A stretch of DNA of 64,000 bases from an uncultured Sutterella sp. (GCA_900757865.1 CAAEPH010000018.1:41564-105563), one strand, 5' to 3'; positions 24,903-33,619 are shown, numbered from the stretch's first letter. The notes: a model not told the origin generated them from the sequence alone. Numbers and translations are program-made.

Positions 24903-26078
24903 TTATGATTTGTCATCGACTGGGTCAAACGTCAATGTCAGTTCTCGAGGCACTGGGTAGCCGGGATCGGGTTTGGGGAAGGGCTGGCACTTCACGATAG
25001 CGTTTTCTACTGCACGATCGTAGGCATCCCATCCTGAGGGTTTGACCTGCTTGGGTAATCCGATACGTTCCCCATTGGGCAACAGGGCTACGGTGTATTG
25101 GCTGACGTATTGACCGCGACGAACGGAAGCGGGAACATCAATAATAATGTTTGGTCGAATACAGGCCACCACGCGGGCATTGTAGCGAGCCGCAACCATT
25201 CCCGTTAAGTTTTGGCGAGTATTGCGTTTGTCACCCGTTGTGCGACCAGATTGTTGGCCATTGGGATCGGCCTTGGCATTGAGTCGCGCCAATTCTTGTT
25301 GACGCATGGCCTGACGAATCCGTTCGCGACGCTGTTGCTCTTCTTTAGCTTTCTGTTCCGCTTTAATGCGTGCCGCTTCGGCCGCTTTTTCTTGAGCTAT
25401 ACGTTTCGCTTCTTCGGCTTTCTTTTGTTCGGCTAAACGTTTTTCTTCCGCTAATTGTTTCTGACGAGCTTCTTCAGCTTTTCGAGCCTCTTCGGCCTTT
25501 TTCTGCTCCTGAGCGAGTTTTTCTTGAGCTAAACGCTCTGCTTCTTTACGCTGGCGTTCCCGCTCTTTTTGTTTTTCGAGCGCAATCGCTTCTTGACGCT
25601 GTTTTTCTAAACGTTCAGCTTCCGCTTTTTCCTGAGCAATCCTCGCTTCTTCGGCGCGACGAGCCTCTTGAGCACGTTGTTCTTGAAGTGCCTGCTTCTG
25701 GGCTTGCTTACGAGCCTCTTGTGCGGCAGCTAAAGCTTGCTGACGTGCTTGCTCTTGGGCTAAGGCTTCTCGCTTCATGGCCGCTTCGAGCTCTTTGGCC
25801 TGCTGCTCTTCTTGAGGAGACTTTTCATCGGGTTTGGCCTGCGGATCGGGTTCCTCGTCAGGGAGCTTACGAGCCACACCATTGGGATCATTGCCTCCTG
25901 ACATGTCTTCAGGAGCCCACAGTTCGGCATATACGGCTTCAGACTGAGTTTGCCAGTTGAACACGGTAAACAAACCGATAAAAAGCAAAACATGGACCAC
26001 GCACGAGAGAGCCAAGGAACGCGTAAAGTCACGCTTTTCTATGTCTGAAGCTCGCTTGAGGTTTTTCTGTTGTGTCAT
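24903..26078 (-). CDS. tolA: TolA, periplasm-spanning Tol-Pal protein
   Basis: TolA connects the TolQR motor to TolB/Pal and the outer membrane, and works during constriction. The 391-residue protein has one N-terminal membrane anchor (LALSCVVHVLLFIGLFTVFN, about residues 22-41). An acidic/Pro segment follows, then a long Ala/Glu/Lys/Gln coiled coil of about 190 residues (repeats such as AEEARKAEEARQKQLAEEKR). The C-terminal TolA domain has CIRPNIIIDVP, a pattern with paired cysteines (C and later CQPFPKPDPGYPVP). It starts 12 bp after tolR. tolB and pal do not follow: the gene ends against proS. Confidence 0.94.
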   Translation of the reverse strand: MTQQKNLKRASDIEKRDFTRSLALSCVVHVLLFIGLFTVFNWQTQSEAVYAELWAPEDMSGGNDPNGVARKLPDEEPDPQAKPDEKSPQEEQQAKELEAAMKREALAQEQARQQALAAAQEARKQAQKQALQEQRAQEARRAEEARIAQEKAEAERLEKQRQEAIALEKQKERERQRKEAERLAQEKLAQEQKKAEEARKAEEARQKQLAEEKRLAEQKKAEEAKRIAQEKAAEAARIKAEQKAKEEQQRRERIRQAMRQQELARLNAKADPNGQQSGRTTGDKRNTRQNLTGMVAARYNARVVACIRPNIIIDVPASVRRGQYVSQYTVALLPNGERIGLPKQVKPSGWDAYDRAVENAIVKCQPFPKPDPGYPVPRELTLTFDPVDDKS

Positions 26079-26090
26079 AGTGCTCTCGGA

Positions 26091-26522
26091 TTAATGACCA
26101 GCTGCGCTACGTTCGATACGAAGCGCAAGCCCTACACGAGCGATATCTGCTGCTTGAAGTGTTTTCAGGACATCGATGACGGCTTCATAGCGAACATCCT
26201 TGTCAGCAGCAACCACCACAGGGGTGTCAGGTTTGTCGCCTTGGGCTTTCTGCACGGCGGCAACGAGACCCGGTCGGTCGACCGGCAACACGTCTTTGCC
26301 TTGACGCAAAGAGAGGTGGCCGTCAGGATACACAATCACCTCGACGACCTGTTCGGGGGCTTTGCTCGCTTTGTTAACCGAAGGCAAGTTGATGAGACTG
26401 GGATTCACAAAGGGCGCAGCGACCATCAAGATGACCACGAGTACGAGCATGACGTCAATGTAGGGGACGACGTTCATCTCCGCCATCAAACCCCGACGTT
26501 TAGAAGAATCACGTAGTGACAT
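26091..26522 (-). CDS. tolR: TolR, ExbD-type motor protein
   Basis: TolR is the single-span partner of TolQ that harvests the proton gradient. The 143-residue product starts MSLRDSSKRRGLMAEMNVVPYIDVMLVLVV (read in two parts). The conserved membrane Asp sits in PYIDVMLVLVVI, the proton-pathway residue of the ExbD/TolR/MotB group. A periplasmic domain follows with VVVAADKDVRYEAVIDVLKT. It is 3 bp downstream of tolQ and 12 bp upstream of tolA, so tightly coupled. Confidence 0.95.
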   Translation of the reverse strand: MSLRDSSKRRGLMAEMNVVPYIDVMLVLVVILMVAAPFVNPSLINLPSVNKASKAPEQVVEVIVYPDGHLSLRQGKDVLPVDRPGLVAAVQKAQGDKPDTPVVVAADKDVRYEAVIDVLKTLQAADIARVGLALRIERSAAGH

Positions 26523-26525
26523 ACC

Positions 26526-27194
26526 TTAGCCTCTCGTTTGCTGGCGGTGAAGAATGTTTAAAAACTCTTCACTAAAACCATCGACTCGGTTAGCTAAACG
26601 CAAAATGCGATTGTTGTAGTAGTTATAAGCGGCAACAGCTGGAATGGCAGCGAATAAGCCAATAGCCGTAGCCACCAGCGCTTCAGCAATCCCTGGTGCA
26701 ACCACAGCCAAACTCACGTTGTCGAGACTTGCTAGTCCCGTGAATGCATTCATAATGCCCCAAACGGTGCCAAACAAGCCGATGTATGGCGCCGTGGAGC
26801 CAATGGAGGCCAGTAGCGGGAGTCCCGCTTCCAAACGGTCCATTTCACGGGTATAGACCGCTTTCATAGCGCGCGAGACGCTATTGAGAGCATGAGGATC
26901 TTGTCGGTTTTGTTTCAAAAATTCCGTCATTCCAGCAGCGAAAATGCGTTCTTCAATGCCACTGTGTTCAGCATTGCGTTTCGCCGAATCCATGAGTTGT
27001 GTCAATTCAGTACCCTGCCAGAACCGATCTTCAAAATCATCGATCATTTGGCTAGTGCGGGTAACGAAAAAGTATTTTTTGAAAATAACCGTCCAACTGG
27101 CCACGGACAGCGTAAGCAAAATCGCCAAAATGAGTTTAACCACTAAACTGGCGTTTGCGACAAGGGTCAGAATGGATAAATCAGCGGTAGGCAT
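26526..27194 (-). CDS. tolQ: TolQ, ExbB/MotA-type motor protein
   Basis: TolQ forms the proton channel of the Tol motor with TolR. The 222-residue protein has three membrane spans: residues about 11-35 (LVVKLILAILLTLSVASWTV), a pair around GSTAPYIGLFGTVWGIMNAF, and VAPGIAEALVATAIGLFAAI. The last two match the conserved MotA/TolQ/ExbB domain. It lies 48 bp after ybgC and just before tolR on the minus strand, the standard ybgC-tolQ-tolR-tolA order. Confidence 0.96.
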   Translation of the reverse strand: MPTADLSILTLVANASLVVKLILAILLTLSVASWTVIFKKYFFVTRTSQMIDDFEDRFWQGTELTQLMDSAKRNAEHSGIEERIFAAGMTEFLKQNRQDPHALNSVSRAMKAVYTREMDRLEAGLPLLASIGSTAPYIGLFGTVWGIMNAFTGLASLDNVSLAVVAPGIAEALVATAIGLFAAIPAVAAYNYYNNRILRLANRVDGFSEEFLNILHRQQTRG

Positions 27195-27242
27195 GATAAT
27201 TATTTATGAGTAAAAGTGAAGAAGATCGACGCCGATCTTGGC

Positions 27243-27668
27243 TTAAGAGGCCGAAAGGGCGAGCGACTGGTTAAATTGGTCATAGAGTGATTTTGGCAAT
27301 GCGCAGGGGTGTCGCGTCTGAGCGCTTAATGTGCCCACACGGACTTTAGCTTGAGCAATAAGCTCTTCGCCACGCATGACTTTTTGATCAAAAATCACCG
27401 ATGCTCGTCCGAGGCGCTCAATTCCTGTGACGACAACCAGTTCGTCATCAAGAACAGCCGGTCGATGATATTGGATATCGATGCTGGCGACCACGAAAAG
27501 GACACCATTCGGGTTCGTTCGTTCGCGGTTTTGTTCAAAACCAACCAAACGCAACCAATCCGAACGCGCTCGTTCCATATAACGCAGGTAGTTGGCATGA
27601 TAAACAATGCCACCAGCATCGGTGTCTTCCCAGTAAATACGAATTGGAAAACGATGTGATAAGTTCAT
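27243..27668 (-). CDS. ybgC: YbgC-type acyl-CoA thioesterase
   Basis: YbgC is a hot-dog-fold thioesterase encoded with the Tol-Pal genes. I choose ATG 27668 (MNLSHRFPIRIYWEDTDAGG), giving 141 residues. A GTG at 27707 would add 13 residues without an RBS. The active-site pattern is DTDAGGIVYHANYLRYMERAR with the catalytic Asp and His. It begins the tol part of a long minus-strand run after ruvB, with a 156-bp gap that holds no recognisable gene. Confidence 0.92.
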   Translation of the reverse strand: MNLSHRFPIRIYWEDTDAGGIVYHANYLRYMERARSDWLRLVGFEQNRERTNPNGVLFVVASIDIQYHRPAVLDDELVVVTGIERLGRASVIFDQKVMRGEELIAQAKVRVGTLSAQTRHPCALPKSLYDQFNQSLALSAS

Positions 27669-27824
27669 ATCAATTAAAGAAGAGGATATCTTCTTACTGT
27701 TGAGCACGGATAAAAAGCTCTCTCAGTATAGGACGAGCTCCTAAAGGATGAGCAATGATACGCCTCTGGTTTGCAACGTGTAACGCAAAAGTGCAAAGAC
27801 TTCACCAAGACGCTAACGTCAGCA

Positions 27825-28865
27825 CTATAGGCGTCCTGCAAACAGATCACCAATCGCTGTTGGCGGAGGCAGTTTCCCAAAATGCTGATACGCACCAGGG
27901 GTTGCCATGCGTCCTCGGGGTGTGCGTTGCACAAAGCCCTGTTGAATCAGATAAGGCTCCACTACATCTTCAAGCGTGTCACGGTCTTCGCCAATGGCGG
28001 AGGCTAAATTTTCAATACCGACTGGCCCACCATTAAACTTCTCAATGATTGTTAGCAAGAAGCGACAATCAATGAAATCGAGCCCCTGGGGATCGACTTG
28101 CAACAGTTTTAAAGCGTCGGACGCAATGGCTGCGGTGATACGGCCATTGTGTCGCACTTCTGCATAGTCGCGCACGCGTCGCAGTAAGCGGTTGGCGACG
28201 CGTGGAGTCCCACGACTGCGACGAGCAATTTCCATGGCGCCATCGGGTTCCATGGCCACGTTGAGTAACCGGGCAGAACGCGTGACAATACGCATGAGTT
28301 CTTCTGGCGTGTAAAACTGGAGCTGATTGACGATACCAAAACGCGCTCTCAAGGGGTTCGTGAGTGACCCAGCACGCGTGGTGGCCCCTATCAAGGTAAA
28401 GGGAGGTAAATCTATTTTGATGGATCGCGCAGCGGGCCCTTCGCCAATGATGATGTCGATTTGATAGTCCTCTAAGGCCGGGTAGAGTATTTCTTCGACC
28501 ACAGGGGACAAACGATGAATCTCATCGATGAAGAGAATGTCATTTTTATCAAGATTGGTCAAAATGGCGGCGAGATCCCCAGGGCGTTCCAGGACGGGGC
28601 CTGAGGTTTGTCGCAAATTGACCCCCATTTCATGAGCCACAATATGCGCTAGAGTGGTTTTTCCGAGCCCAGGGGGCCCAAAAAGAAGCAGATGATCTAG
28701 GGGTTCTCCTCGACGCTTTGCCGCTTCGATAAAAATGTGTAGTTGTTCACGAATGCCTTCTTGGCCTACGTACTCAGAGAGAGAATCGGGACGTAAGGCA
28801 CGATCGACATTTTCTTCATTGGGTGTGGTGGCACTTGGCGTGACTAGACGTTCATTTTCGTCCAT
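27825..28865 (-). CDS. ruvB: Holliday junction branch migration ATPase RuvB
   Basis: RuvB is the AAA+ hexameric motor that drives branch migration with RuvA. The 346-residue protein has RALRPDSLSEYVGQ near the N-terminus, Walker A GPPGLGKTTLAHI, Walker B LFIDEIHRLSP, sensor-1 LIGATTRAG and the arginine-finger region LRARFGI. The winged-helix C-terminal domain includes GLDFIDCRFLLTIIEKF and ends RTPRGRMATPGAYQHFG. It lies 11 bp after ruvA. Confidence 0.98.
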   Translation of the reverse strand: MDENERLVTPSATTPNEENVDRALRPDSLSEYVGQEGIREQLHIFIEAAKRRGEPLDHLLLFGPPGLGKTTLAHIVAHEMGVNLRQTSGPVLERPGDLAAILTNLDKNDILFIDEIHRLSPVVEEILYPALEDYQIDIIIGEGPAARSIKIDLPPFTLIGATTRAGSLTNPLRARFGIVNQLQFYTPEELMRIVTRSARLLNVAMEPDGAMEIARRSRGTPRVANRLLRRVRDYAEVRHNGRITAAIASDALKLLQVDPQGLDFIDCRFLLTIIEKFNGGPVGIENLASAIGEDRDTLEDVVEPYLIQQGFVQRTPRGRMATPGAYQHFGKLPPPTAIGDLFAGRL

Positions 28866-28876
28866 TGAAGGCCCCC

Positions 28877-29452
28877 TTAGTGAGAGAGTTGTTTAAGTGC
28901 AAGACGAATCCCTTCACTGACACTGGTGTCAGGGTCGAGCCCCTTCACGGCGGCTTGGGCTTCTTTTTCTGAATAGCCAAGAGCAATTAGCGCGCTTAAA
29001 ACATCGTTTGTGGTGCTGCTTGTGGCTGTCTGTAGTCCTGTGGGCACCAAACCCAAAAGTTTCCCTTTGAGTTCTAGCACCAAACGTTCAGCTGTTTTTT
29101 TGCCAATCCCAGGGATGCGGGTGAGAAGACTTGATTGTTGATTTTCGACAGCAGCGACAACATCCTCGGCTTTCATCCCCGAAAGGATAGCTAAGGCAAT
29201 GCGAGGTCCAATCCCCGAGACTTTTAGCAGCGCGCGAAAGACATTACGTTCGCCAGCCGTCGCAAATCCAAAAAGCAAGTGTGCATCTTCTCGAACGATA
29301 AGATGGGTCAGTAGCACCACTTTGCCACCTTCCGCGGGTAAGTTGCAAAAGGTAGACATCGGGACGCTCACTTCATAGCCCACACCAGAAACATCGAGCA
29401 AGATCAGCGGTGGTGTTTTTTCAATTACCGTTCCAGCTAAACGACCAATCAT
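28877..29452 (-). CDS. ruvA: Holliday junction DNA-binding protein RuvA
   Basis: RuvA binds the four-way junction and recruits RuvB. The 191-residue protein has the OB-fold domain I (MIGRLAGTVIEKTPPLILLD), domain II with two helix-hairpin-helix motifs (VSGIGPRIALAILSGM and IPGIGKKTAERLVLELKGK), and domain III at the C-terminus (SALIALGYSEKEAQAAVK) that touches RuvB. It begins 3 bp after ruvC stops. Confidence 0.97.
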   Translation of the reverse strand: MIGRLAGTVIEKTPPLILLDVSGVGYEVSVPMSTFCNLPAEGGKVVLLTHLIVREDAHLLFGFATAGERNVFRALLKVSGIGPRIALAILSGMKAEDVVAAVENQQSSLLTRIPGIGKKTAERLVLELKGKLLGLVPTGLQTATSSTTNDVLSALIALGYSEKEAQAAVKGLDPDTSVSEGIRLALKQLSH

Positions 29453-29455
29453 TCT

Positions 29456-30034
29456 TTACTCCTTCTTTGCTAAGAGTGCCTCCCAGGCTTTTCGATCGCC
29501 CGAACGACTTCGACCGTGGCGGGCAAGGGCATACACGCGATTGGTTTCGCCTTGTTTTTCGTAGGTTTGCATTTGCAAGCGATTGGCACAACAAATGGCA
29601 CAGCCTAAAGCGTCTGCCTGGTCTGCTTGTAGCGGTTCGGGTAGATTAAGAAGCAGGCAAACCATTTTTTGGACCATCAACTTATCGGCTTTTCCCACGC
29701 CCGTGACGGCTAGTTTGATTTCGCTTGGCGTATATTCATTGACGTTTAGCCCCTGCAGATCGGCTGCAATCAAAGCGGCCGCTCTGGCTTGACTGAGTCG
29801 TAAGGTACTCTGCGCATTAAGGTTCACAAACACCTTTTCTGCACTGGCGCAGTCGGGGTGATTTTTGACAATGATCTGGGTGAGTTCTCGAACAATATGC
29901 CCTAAGCGTACTGATAACTCACCTGCGGGCACGTGAATCACGCCACTGTCGACATGTCGATAATGGCCGGCTTCAATGTCAATCACACCCCATCCTGTAT
30001 GGTTTAGTCCAGGATCTAACCCTAAAATCCGCAT
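29456..30034 (-). CDS. ruvC: Holliday junction resolvase RuvC
   Basis: RuvC cuts Holliday junctions after RuvAB migration. The 192-residue protein starts MRILGLDPGLNHTGWGVIDI, which carries the first catalytic Asp (D7). EKVFVNLNAQSTLRLSQARA holds the catalytic Glu, and QADALGCAICCANR holds the C-terminal Asp. The tail is about 15 residues longer than E. coli RuvC and is basic. It is the first ruv gene, 15 bp after ffh, which suggests that SRP and ruv genes share transcripts in this genome. Confidence 0.97.
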   Translation of the reverse strand: MRILGLDPGLNHTGWGVIDIEAGHYRHVDSGVIHVPAGELSVRLGHIVRELTQIIVKNHPDCASAEKVFVNLNAQSTLRLSQARAAALIAADLQGLNVNEYTPSEIKLAVTGVGKADKLMVQKMVCLLLNLPEPLQADQADALGCAICCANRLQMQTYEKQGETNRVYALARHGRSRSGDRKAWEALLAKKE

Positions 30035-30049
30035 GAGTTTTTGTCACCC

Positions 30050-31462
30050 TCAGTGGCCAAACCCACCCATTCCGGGGAAACCACCGCCCATGCCAGGGAA
30101 ACCGCCGCCACGCAAACGACCAAGCGCTTTCATCATTTTGCCTAAGCCACCACGTTGCATTTGTTTCGCAACCGCTTGGGCTTGCTCAAAACTTTTGAGC
30201 ATTTTGTTGACTTCCTGAACGCTTAATCCTGCCCCTTGAGCAATACGCTTTTTGCGACTGGCTTTGATGAGTTCGGGTTTGCGACGTTCCTGTTGGGTCA
30301 TTGAATCGATGATACCGATGGTGCGGCGCAATTGCTTCTTTGCTTGATCGTCGTTGATTTTGCTCGCCATGCTTTGGAACTGAGCGGGAAGTTTTTCAAA
30401 CATCGCAGAAAAACTCTCCACGTTATTCATTTGCATGAGCTGAGCTTTAAAGTCGTTGAGGTCAAACGAATGCCCCGATTTCAACTTGTTGGCCAGCTTT
30501 TCGGCTTGCGCCATATCGATGGAGCGTTGCACATCTTTGACCAAGCCAACGATATCGCCCATGCCCAAAATACGGGAAGCCATGGCTTCGGGGTCAAACG
30601 GTTCAAACCCCGTGAGTTTTTCGGCTGAACCGACAAACTTAATGGGTTTACCCGTAACGTAACGAACGCTAAGTGCAGCACCCCCACGACTATCGCCGTC
30701 GGTTTTGGTCAGAATGATCCCTGTGAGCGGAAGCGTTTCATTAAATGCTTTGGCCGTATTGACGGCGTCTTGGCCCAACATTGCATCGATAACAAAGAGG
30801 GTTTCTGCGGGCTTCAGAAAAGTATTGAGCTCAGAGACTTCCCGCATCATGGCTTCATCAATAGCCAATCGCCCTGCCGTGTCCACAATAAGAACATCGA
30901 AAAACTTACGGCGTGCGTAGTCCACTGCTTGAGCGGCAATGTCGAGGGGTTTTTGATCCACTCTGCTAGGGAACCATTCCGCTCCCGCTTGCTCGGTGAC
31001 GGTTTTTAACTGTTCAATAGCGGCCGGACGATATACGTCAGCAGAAACCGTGAGCACTTTTTTGTGCAGTGTTTCGGTCAGATACTTAGCTAATTTCCCG
31101 GCGCTAGTGGTTTTACCTGCACCTTGTAACCCTGCGAGCAGGAGAATGGCCGGTGGTTGAACGTGCAAATTAATCTCGCGCTCTTCGCGAGGTACGTCGC
31201 CACCAATAATCGCGGTTAATTCGCGCTGAACGACGCCCACCAAAGCTTGGCCTGGATTAAGGTCGCCCACGACTTCTTCGCCCATGGCCTTTTCTTTAAT
31301 GCGAGCTAGCACTTCTCGAACAACCGGCAAAGCGACGTCCGCTTCAAGTAAAGCGAGACGAATTTCACGGATCATGTCTTTGGTGTTTTCTTCCGTAAGT
31401 CGAGCTTGACCGCGGATGGTCTTCACAATTTTAGAAAGGCGCTGGCTTAATGAATCGAGCAT
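30050..31462 (-). CDS. ffh: Signal recognition particle protein Ffh
   Basis: Ffh binds 4.5S RNA and hydrophobic signal sequences, and delivers ribosomes to FtsY. The 470-residue protein has the N domain (MLDSLSQRLSKIVKTIRG), the G domain with GLQGAGKTTSAGKLAKYL, DTAGRLAIDEAMM, TKTDGDSRGGAALSV and GMGDIVGLV, and the Met-rich M domain (QLMQMNNVESFSAMFEKL through MLKSFEQAQAVAKQM). The C-terminal tail has two GGFPGMGG repeats. The 5' side is unusual: a 42-bp tandem repeat lies 39 bp before the start and inside a small signal-peptide-like frame that overlaps the ffh start codon. Confidence 0.97.
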   Translation of the reverse strand: MLDSLSQRLSKIVKTIRGQARLTEENTKDMIREIRLALLEADVALPVVREVLARIKEKAMGEEVVGDLNPGQALVGVVQRELTAIIGGDVPREEREINLHVQPPAILLLAGLQGAGKTTSAGKLAKYLTETLHKKVLTVSADVYRPAAIEQLKTVTEQAGAEWFPSRVDQKPLDIAAQAVDYARRKFFDVLIVDTAGRLAIDEAMMREVSELNTFLKPAETLFVIDAMLGQDAVNTAKAFNETLPLTGIILTKTDGDSRGGAALSVRYVTGKPIKFVGSAEKLTGFEPFDPEAMASRILGMGDIVGLVKDVQRSIDMAQAEKLANKLKSGHSFDLNDFKAQLMQMNNVESFSAMFEKLPAQFQSMASKINDDQAKKQLRRTIGIIDSMTQQERRKPELIKASRKKRIAQGAGLSVQEVNKMLKSFEQAQAVAKQMQRGGLGKMMKALGRLRGGGFPGMGGGFPGMGGFGH

Positions 31463-31640
31463 AGCGAATCCAATGAAAAGTCAAAAAAGAAGCGTCAAAC
31501 CGTCGAGAGAATGGTTGACGGTATGACTGAGGCTTTGCAGTTCGTCGAGAGAATGGTTGACGGTATGACTGAGGCTTTGCAGTTTGGAGCACAGCGGCGC
31601 TCAACAAAGCAACAAGCCAAAAAGTCAGTACAAACAACAT
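31431..31640 (-). other. Possible 69-residue leader ORF overlapping the ffh start
   Basis: ATG 31640 opens a minus-strand frame. Its first residues MLFVLTFWLVALLSAAVLQ look like a signal peptide. Next come two identical 14-residue units (TAKPQSYRQPFSRR twice), encoded by a 42-bp tandem repeat. The frame ends 32 nt inside ffh in another frame. No good ribosome site precedes it, so it may be a chance ORF. If translated, a signal-sequence-bearing leader in front of the SRP gene would be a plausible sensor, but this is speculation. Confidence 0.25.
31501..31584. repeat. Two-copy perfect 42-bp tandem repeat
   Basis: Bases 31501-31542 and 31543-31584 are identical 42-mers (each starts CGTCGAGAGAATGGTTGACG). 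Each copy includes the near-palindrome CGTC...GACG, so each RNA copy can fold a small hairpin. It lies in the divergent gap between ffh and the CcsA-like gene. Confidence 0.95.
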
Positions 31641-31845
31641 ATTTTAGCAGAGACAGCCATAGATCTCAGTAGGGATTCAGAGGGTCATGCGAGCGCAGAA
31701 TTTCGGCACAACGTTTGCTCTTATCGACTCTTAAGGCGATCTTTTTCTTGCTTCGTTATACTTAACTTATTGAGTATCATATTTCGTTTGACAGGTGCGA
31801 CTGTGGGTTGTTCGCGCCAGGTTCAAACTTTGGGATGAAAACACG

Positions 31846-32661
31846 ATGACAGTGTTGACAGTGGGAACGCTTATCGCGGCAGCGTTATATTTGCTATCTG
31901 GTCTCAGTATTATTCGAGCGATGCGAGGAAAAGACGGAAAGGCTGCGCCCTGGTTGCGTTGGCCGATATTGATCGCCTTGCTCATTCATGCTTGGGCTTT
32001 GCATGGTGAGATGTTTCAGTCGGATGCGGTGCATTTTGGTTTTGGTTACGCCGTCTCTGAAACGAGTTTCATGGCCATGTTGATTTTGCTCATTGAAACA
32101 TGGATACATCGCTTGCATGGTCAATTTGGTATCGCCCTTGTTTTTGCTTCAATCGGTACGGTTCTCCCGGCTATCTTCGTGGGACAACCCATTCAAGCGG
32201 CTGAGTGGACTCAGCTCTTTCGCTGGCATCTTTTCTTTGCTATTGCTGGTTATGCTTTCATGTTCATTGCGGTCGTTCAGGCGTTATTAATGAGAGCCCA
32301 GAACCTTCGGTTGAAGCATCCCATTGAAGATGATGCAAAAACCGATTTTCTGGATTCGATGCCAGGTTTGATTGTGATGGAACGCATTTTTTTCCGCATT
32401 GTCTTGGTTGGTTTTCTCTGCATCACCATTACGTTGGTGCTAGGCGCATTGGCGACGTTTGAAGCGTACGGGAGTTATTTCCACTTGGATCACAAGACGG
32501 TGCTGACGTATTTGTCTTGGATCATTTTTGCTATCTTGCTCGCAGGTCGCTATCTGGCGGGGTGGCGAGCCAAAACGGCGCTGAGATGGTTCTGGGTCGG
32601 TGTGGGTTTGTTTGTGATTGCTTACTTTGGGTATTCCTTTGCCTTGGAAATGGTGAATTAA
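31846..32661 (+). CDS. CcsA/YpjD-type cytochrome c assembly-like inner-membrane protein
   Basis: I choose ATG 31846 (MTVLTVGTLIAAALYLLSGL), giving 271 residues. The frame back to 31795 lacks an RBS. The protein has about eight membrane spans, with conserved histidines in LIHAWALHG, RWHLFFAIAGYAFMF and HKTVLTYLSWIIFAILLAGR. It therefore belongs to the CcsA/CcmC fold family, in the ffh-linked YpjD branch. The tryptophan-rich WWD heme-handling motif of true CcsA is not evident, so a role in cytochrome c maturation is uncertain. The divergent position relative to ffh is shared by many Burkholderiales and gammaproteobacteria. Confidence 0.85.
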   Translation: MTVLTVGTLIAAALYLLSGLSIIRAMRGKDGKAAPWLRWPILIALLIHAWALHGEMFQSDAVHFGFGYAVSETSFMAMLILLIETWIHRLHGQFGIALVFASIGTVLPAIFVGQPIQAAEWTQLFRWHLFFAIAGYAFMFIAVVQALLMRAQNLRLKHPIEDDAKTDFLDSMPGLIVMERIFFRIVLVGFLCITITLVLGALATFEAYGSYFHLDHKTVLTYLSWIIFAILLAGRYLAGWRAKTALRWFWVGVGLFVIAYFGYSFALEMVN

Positions 32662-32674
32662 CGGGGGCATAAGC

Positions 32675-32950
32675 ATGGGGCGTATTCTCTTTTTTGTTCT
32701 GTTGGCCGTTGCTATATGGGTGGCGTGGACACTAGGGCGCCGAACCCGTCTCAACGAAAGTGAGCGAGAGGAGTTAAACCGACTTCGTGCTCAGAATCAT
32801 CCTAAATATCGCCAAGACGTATCGCTAGCGTCCGAGACGACGATGGTGCAGTGTCAGCATTGTGGGGTGTATTTCCCAAAGTCGGAAGCCGTGTTACGGG
32901 GGAGTCACATTTTTTGTTCCACACGCTGTCGAGATCAACACCCCGAATAA
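32675..32950 (+). CDS. PP0621-family small membrane/zinc-ribbon protein
   Basis: The 91-residue product has an N-terminal membrane segment (ILFFVLLAVAIWVAWTLG), a short charged linker, and a C-terminal four-cysteine zinc site: CQHCGVYFPKSEAVLRGS, then HIFCSTRC. This is the layout of the PP0621 family, of unknown function, usually found next to ampD in betaproteobacteria. It starts 13 bp after the CcsA-like gene and ends 6 bp before ampD, so the three genes are probably co-transcribed. Confidence 0.85.
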   Translation: MGRILFFVLLAVAIWVAWTLGRRTRLNESEREELNRLRAQNHPKYRQDVSLASETTMVQCQHCGVYFPKSEAVLRGSHIFCSTRCRDQHPE

Positions 32951-32956
32951 GATAGT

Positions 32957-33559
32957 ATGACGAGAGCACGGTGGTTTTTTTCTCAAGACGGTTGGCTTGT
33001 GGGGCAACGTCATCACCCATCAACCCACAAAAATGAACGCCCATTGAATGGTGGAAGACCTTTTCTTGCGGTGATCCATCATATTTCGTTGCCTGCGGGG
33101 CATTTTGGTGGTACGGCGGTTGACGATTTGTTTTTGGGGCACCTTGTTGAAGAGCCGCCCGAAGAGTTGAGTGACCTGAAGGGCCTGCGGGTATCGTCGC
33201 ATTTTTTTATCGATCGTCACGGGGTGTTGACGCAGTATGTGAGTCTCAAGGATAGAGCCTGGCATGCGGGGGTTTCCTGGTTTGAAGGGCGAGATAATTG
33301 CAATGATTTTTCCATTGGTATCGAACTCGAAGGGACTGGTTTCTGCCCTTATACAGCGCAGCAGTACAAGACGTTGATTAAGCTTTTACGCACGTTGCGC
33401 CGAGCGGGGTTCTTAGAGGCTGTTACTGGGCACGAGATGATTGCACCAGGGCGCAAAACCGATCCCGGTCCTAGTTTTGACTGGTGGCGAATCCGCCAGG
33501 CGTTGCCATCCACAGTGCGCTTTGTGTTAAAACCTCAAAGGACATCTCAAGGTTTGTGA
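32957..33559 (+). CDS. ampD: 1,6-anhydro-MurNAc-L-alanine amidase AmpD
   Basis: AmpD is the cytoplasmic zinc amidase that removes the stem peptide from anhydro-muropeptides during wall recycling, and its loss induces AmpC beta-lactamase in some species. The 200-residue protein has VIHHISLPAGHFGG (first zinc His), RAWHAGVSWFEGRDNCNDFS, IGIELEG, and VTGHEMIAPGRKTDPGPSFDW with the later His/Asp zinc ligands. No signal peptide is present, which favours AmpD over AmiD. Mpl, which acts after AmpD in recycling, is also in this window. Confidence 0.95.
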   Translation: MTRARWFFSQDGWLVGQRHHPSTHKNERPLNGGRPFLAVIHHISLPAGHFGGTAVDDLFLGHLVEEPPEELSDLKGLRVSSHFFIDRHGVLTQYVSLKDRAWHAGVSWFEGRDNCNDFSIGIELEGTGFCPYTAQQYKTLIKLLRTLRRAGFLEAVTGHEMIAPGRKTDPGPSFDWWRIRQALPSTVRFVLKPQRTSQGL

Positions 33560-33619
33560 GCGTCACGCACTCGAGACGATATAATTCGGATTTCTTGCCA
33601 TCAATGGGAGATCGAAGGC

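Noticed and set aside
25370..25960. 196-codon plus-strand ORF opposite tolA
   Set aside because: It is produced by the repetitive Ala/Glu/Lys coiled-coil codons of tolA and shows no independent features.
31501..31584. Start of a CRISPR array
   Set aside because: Two copies are directly abutting with no spacer, and no cas genes are near.
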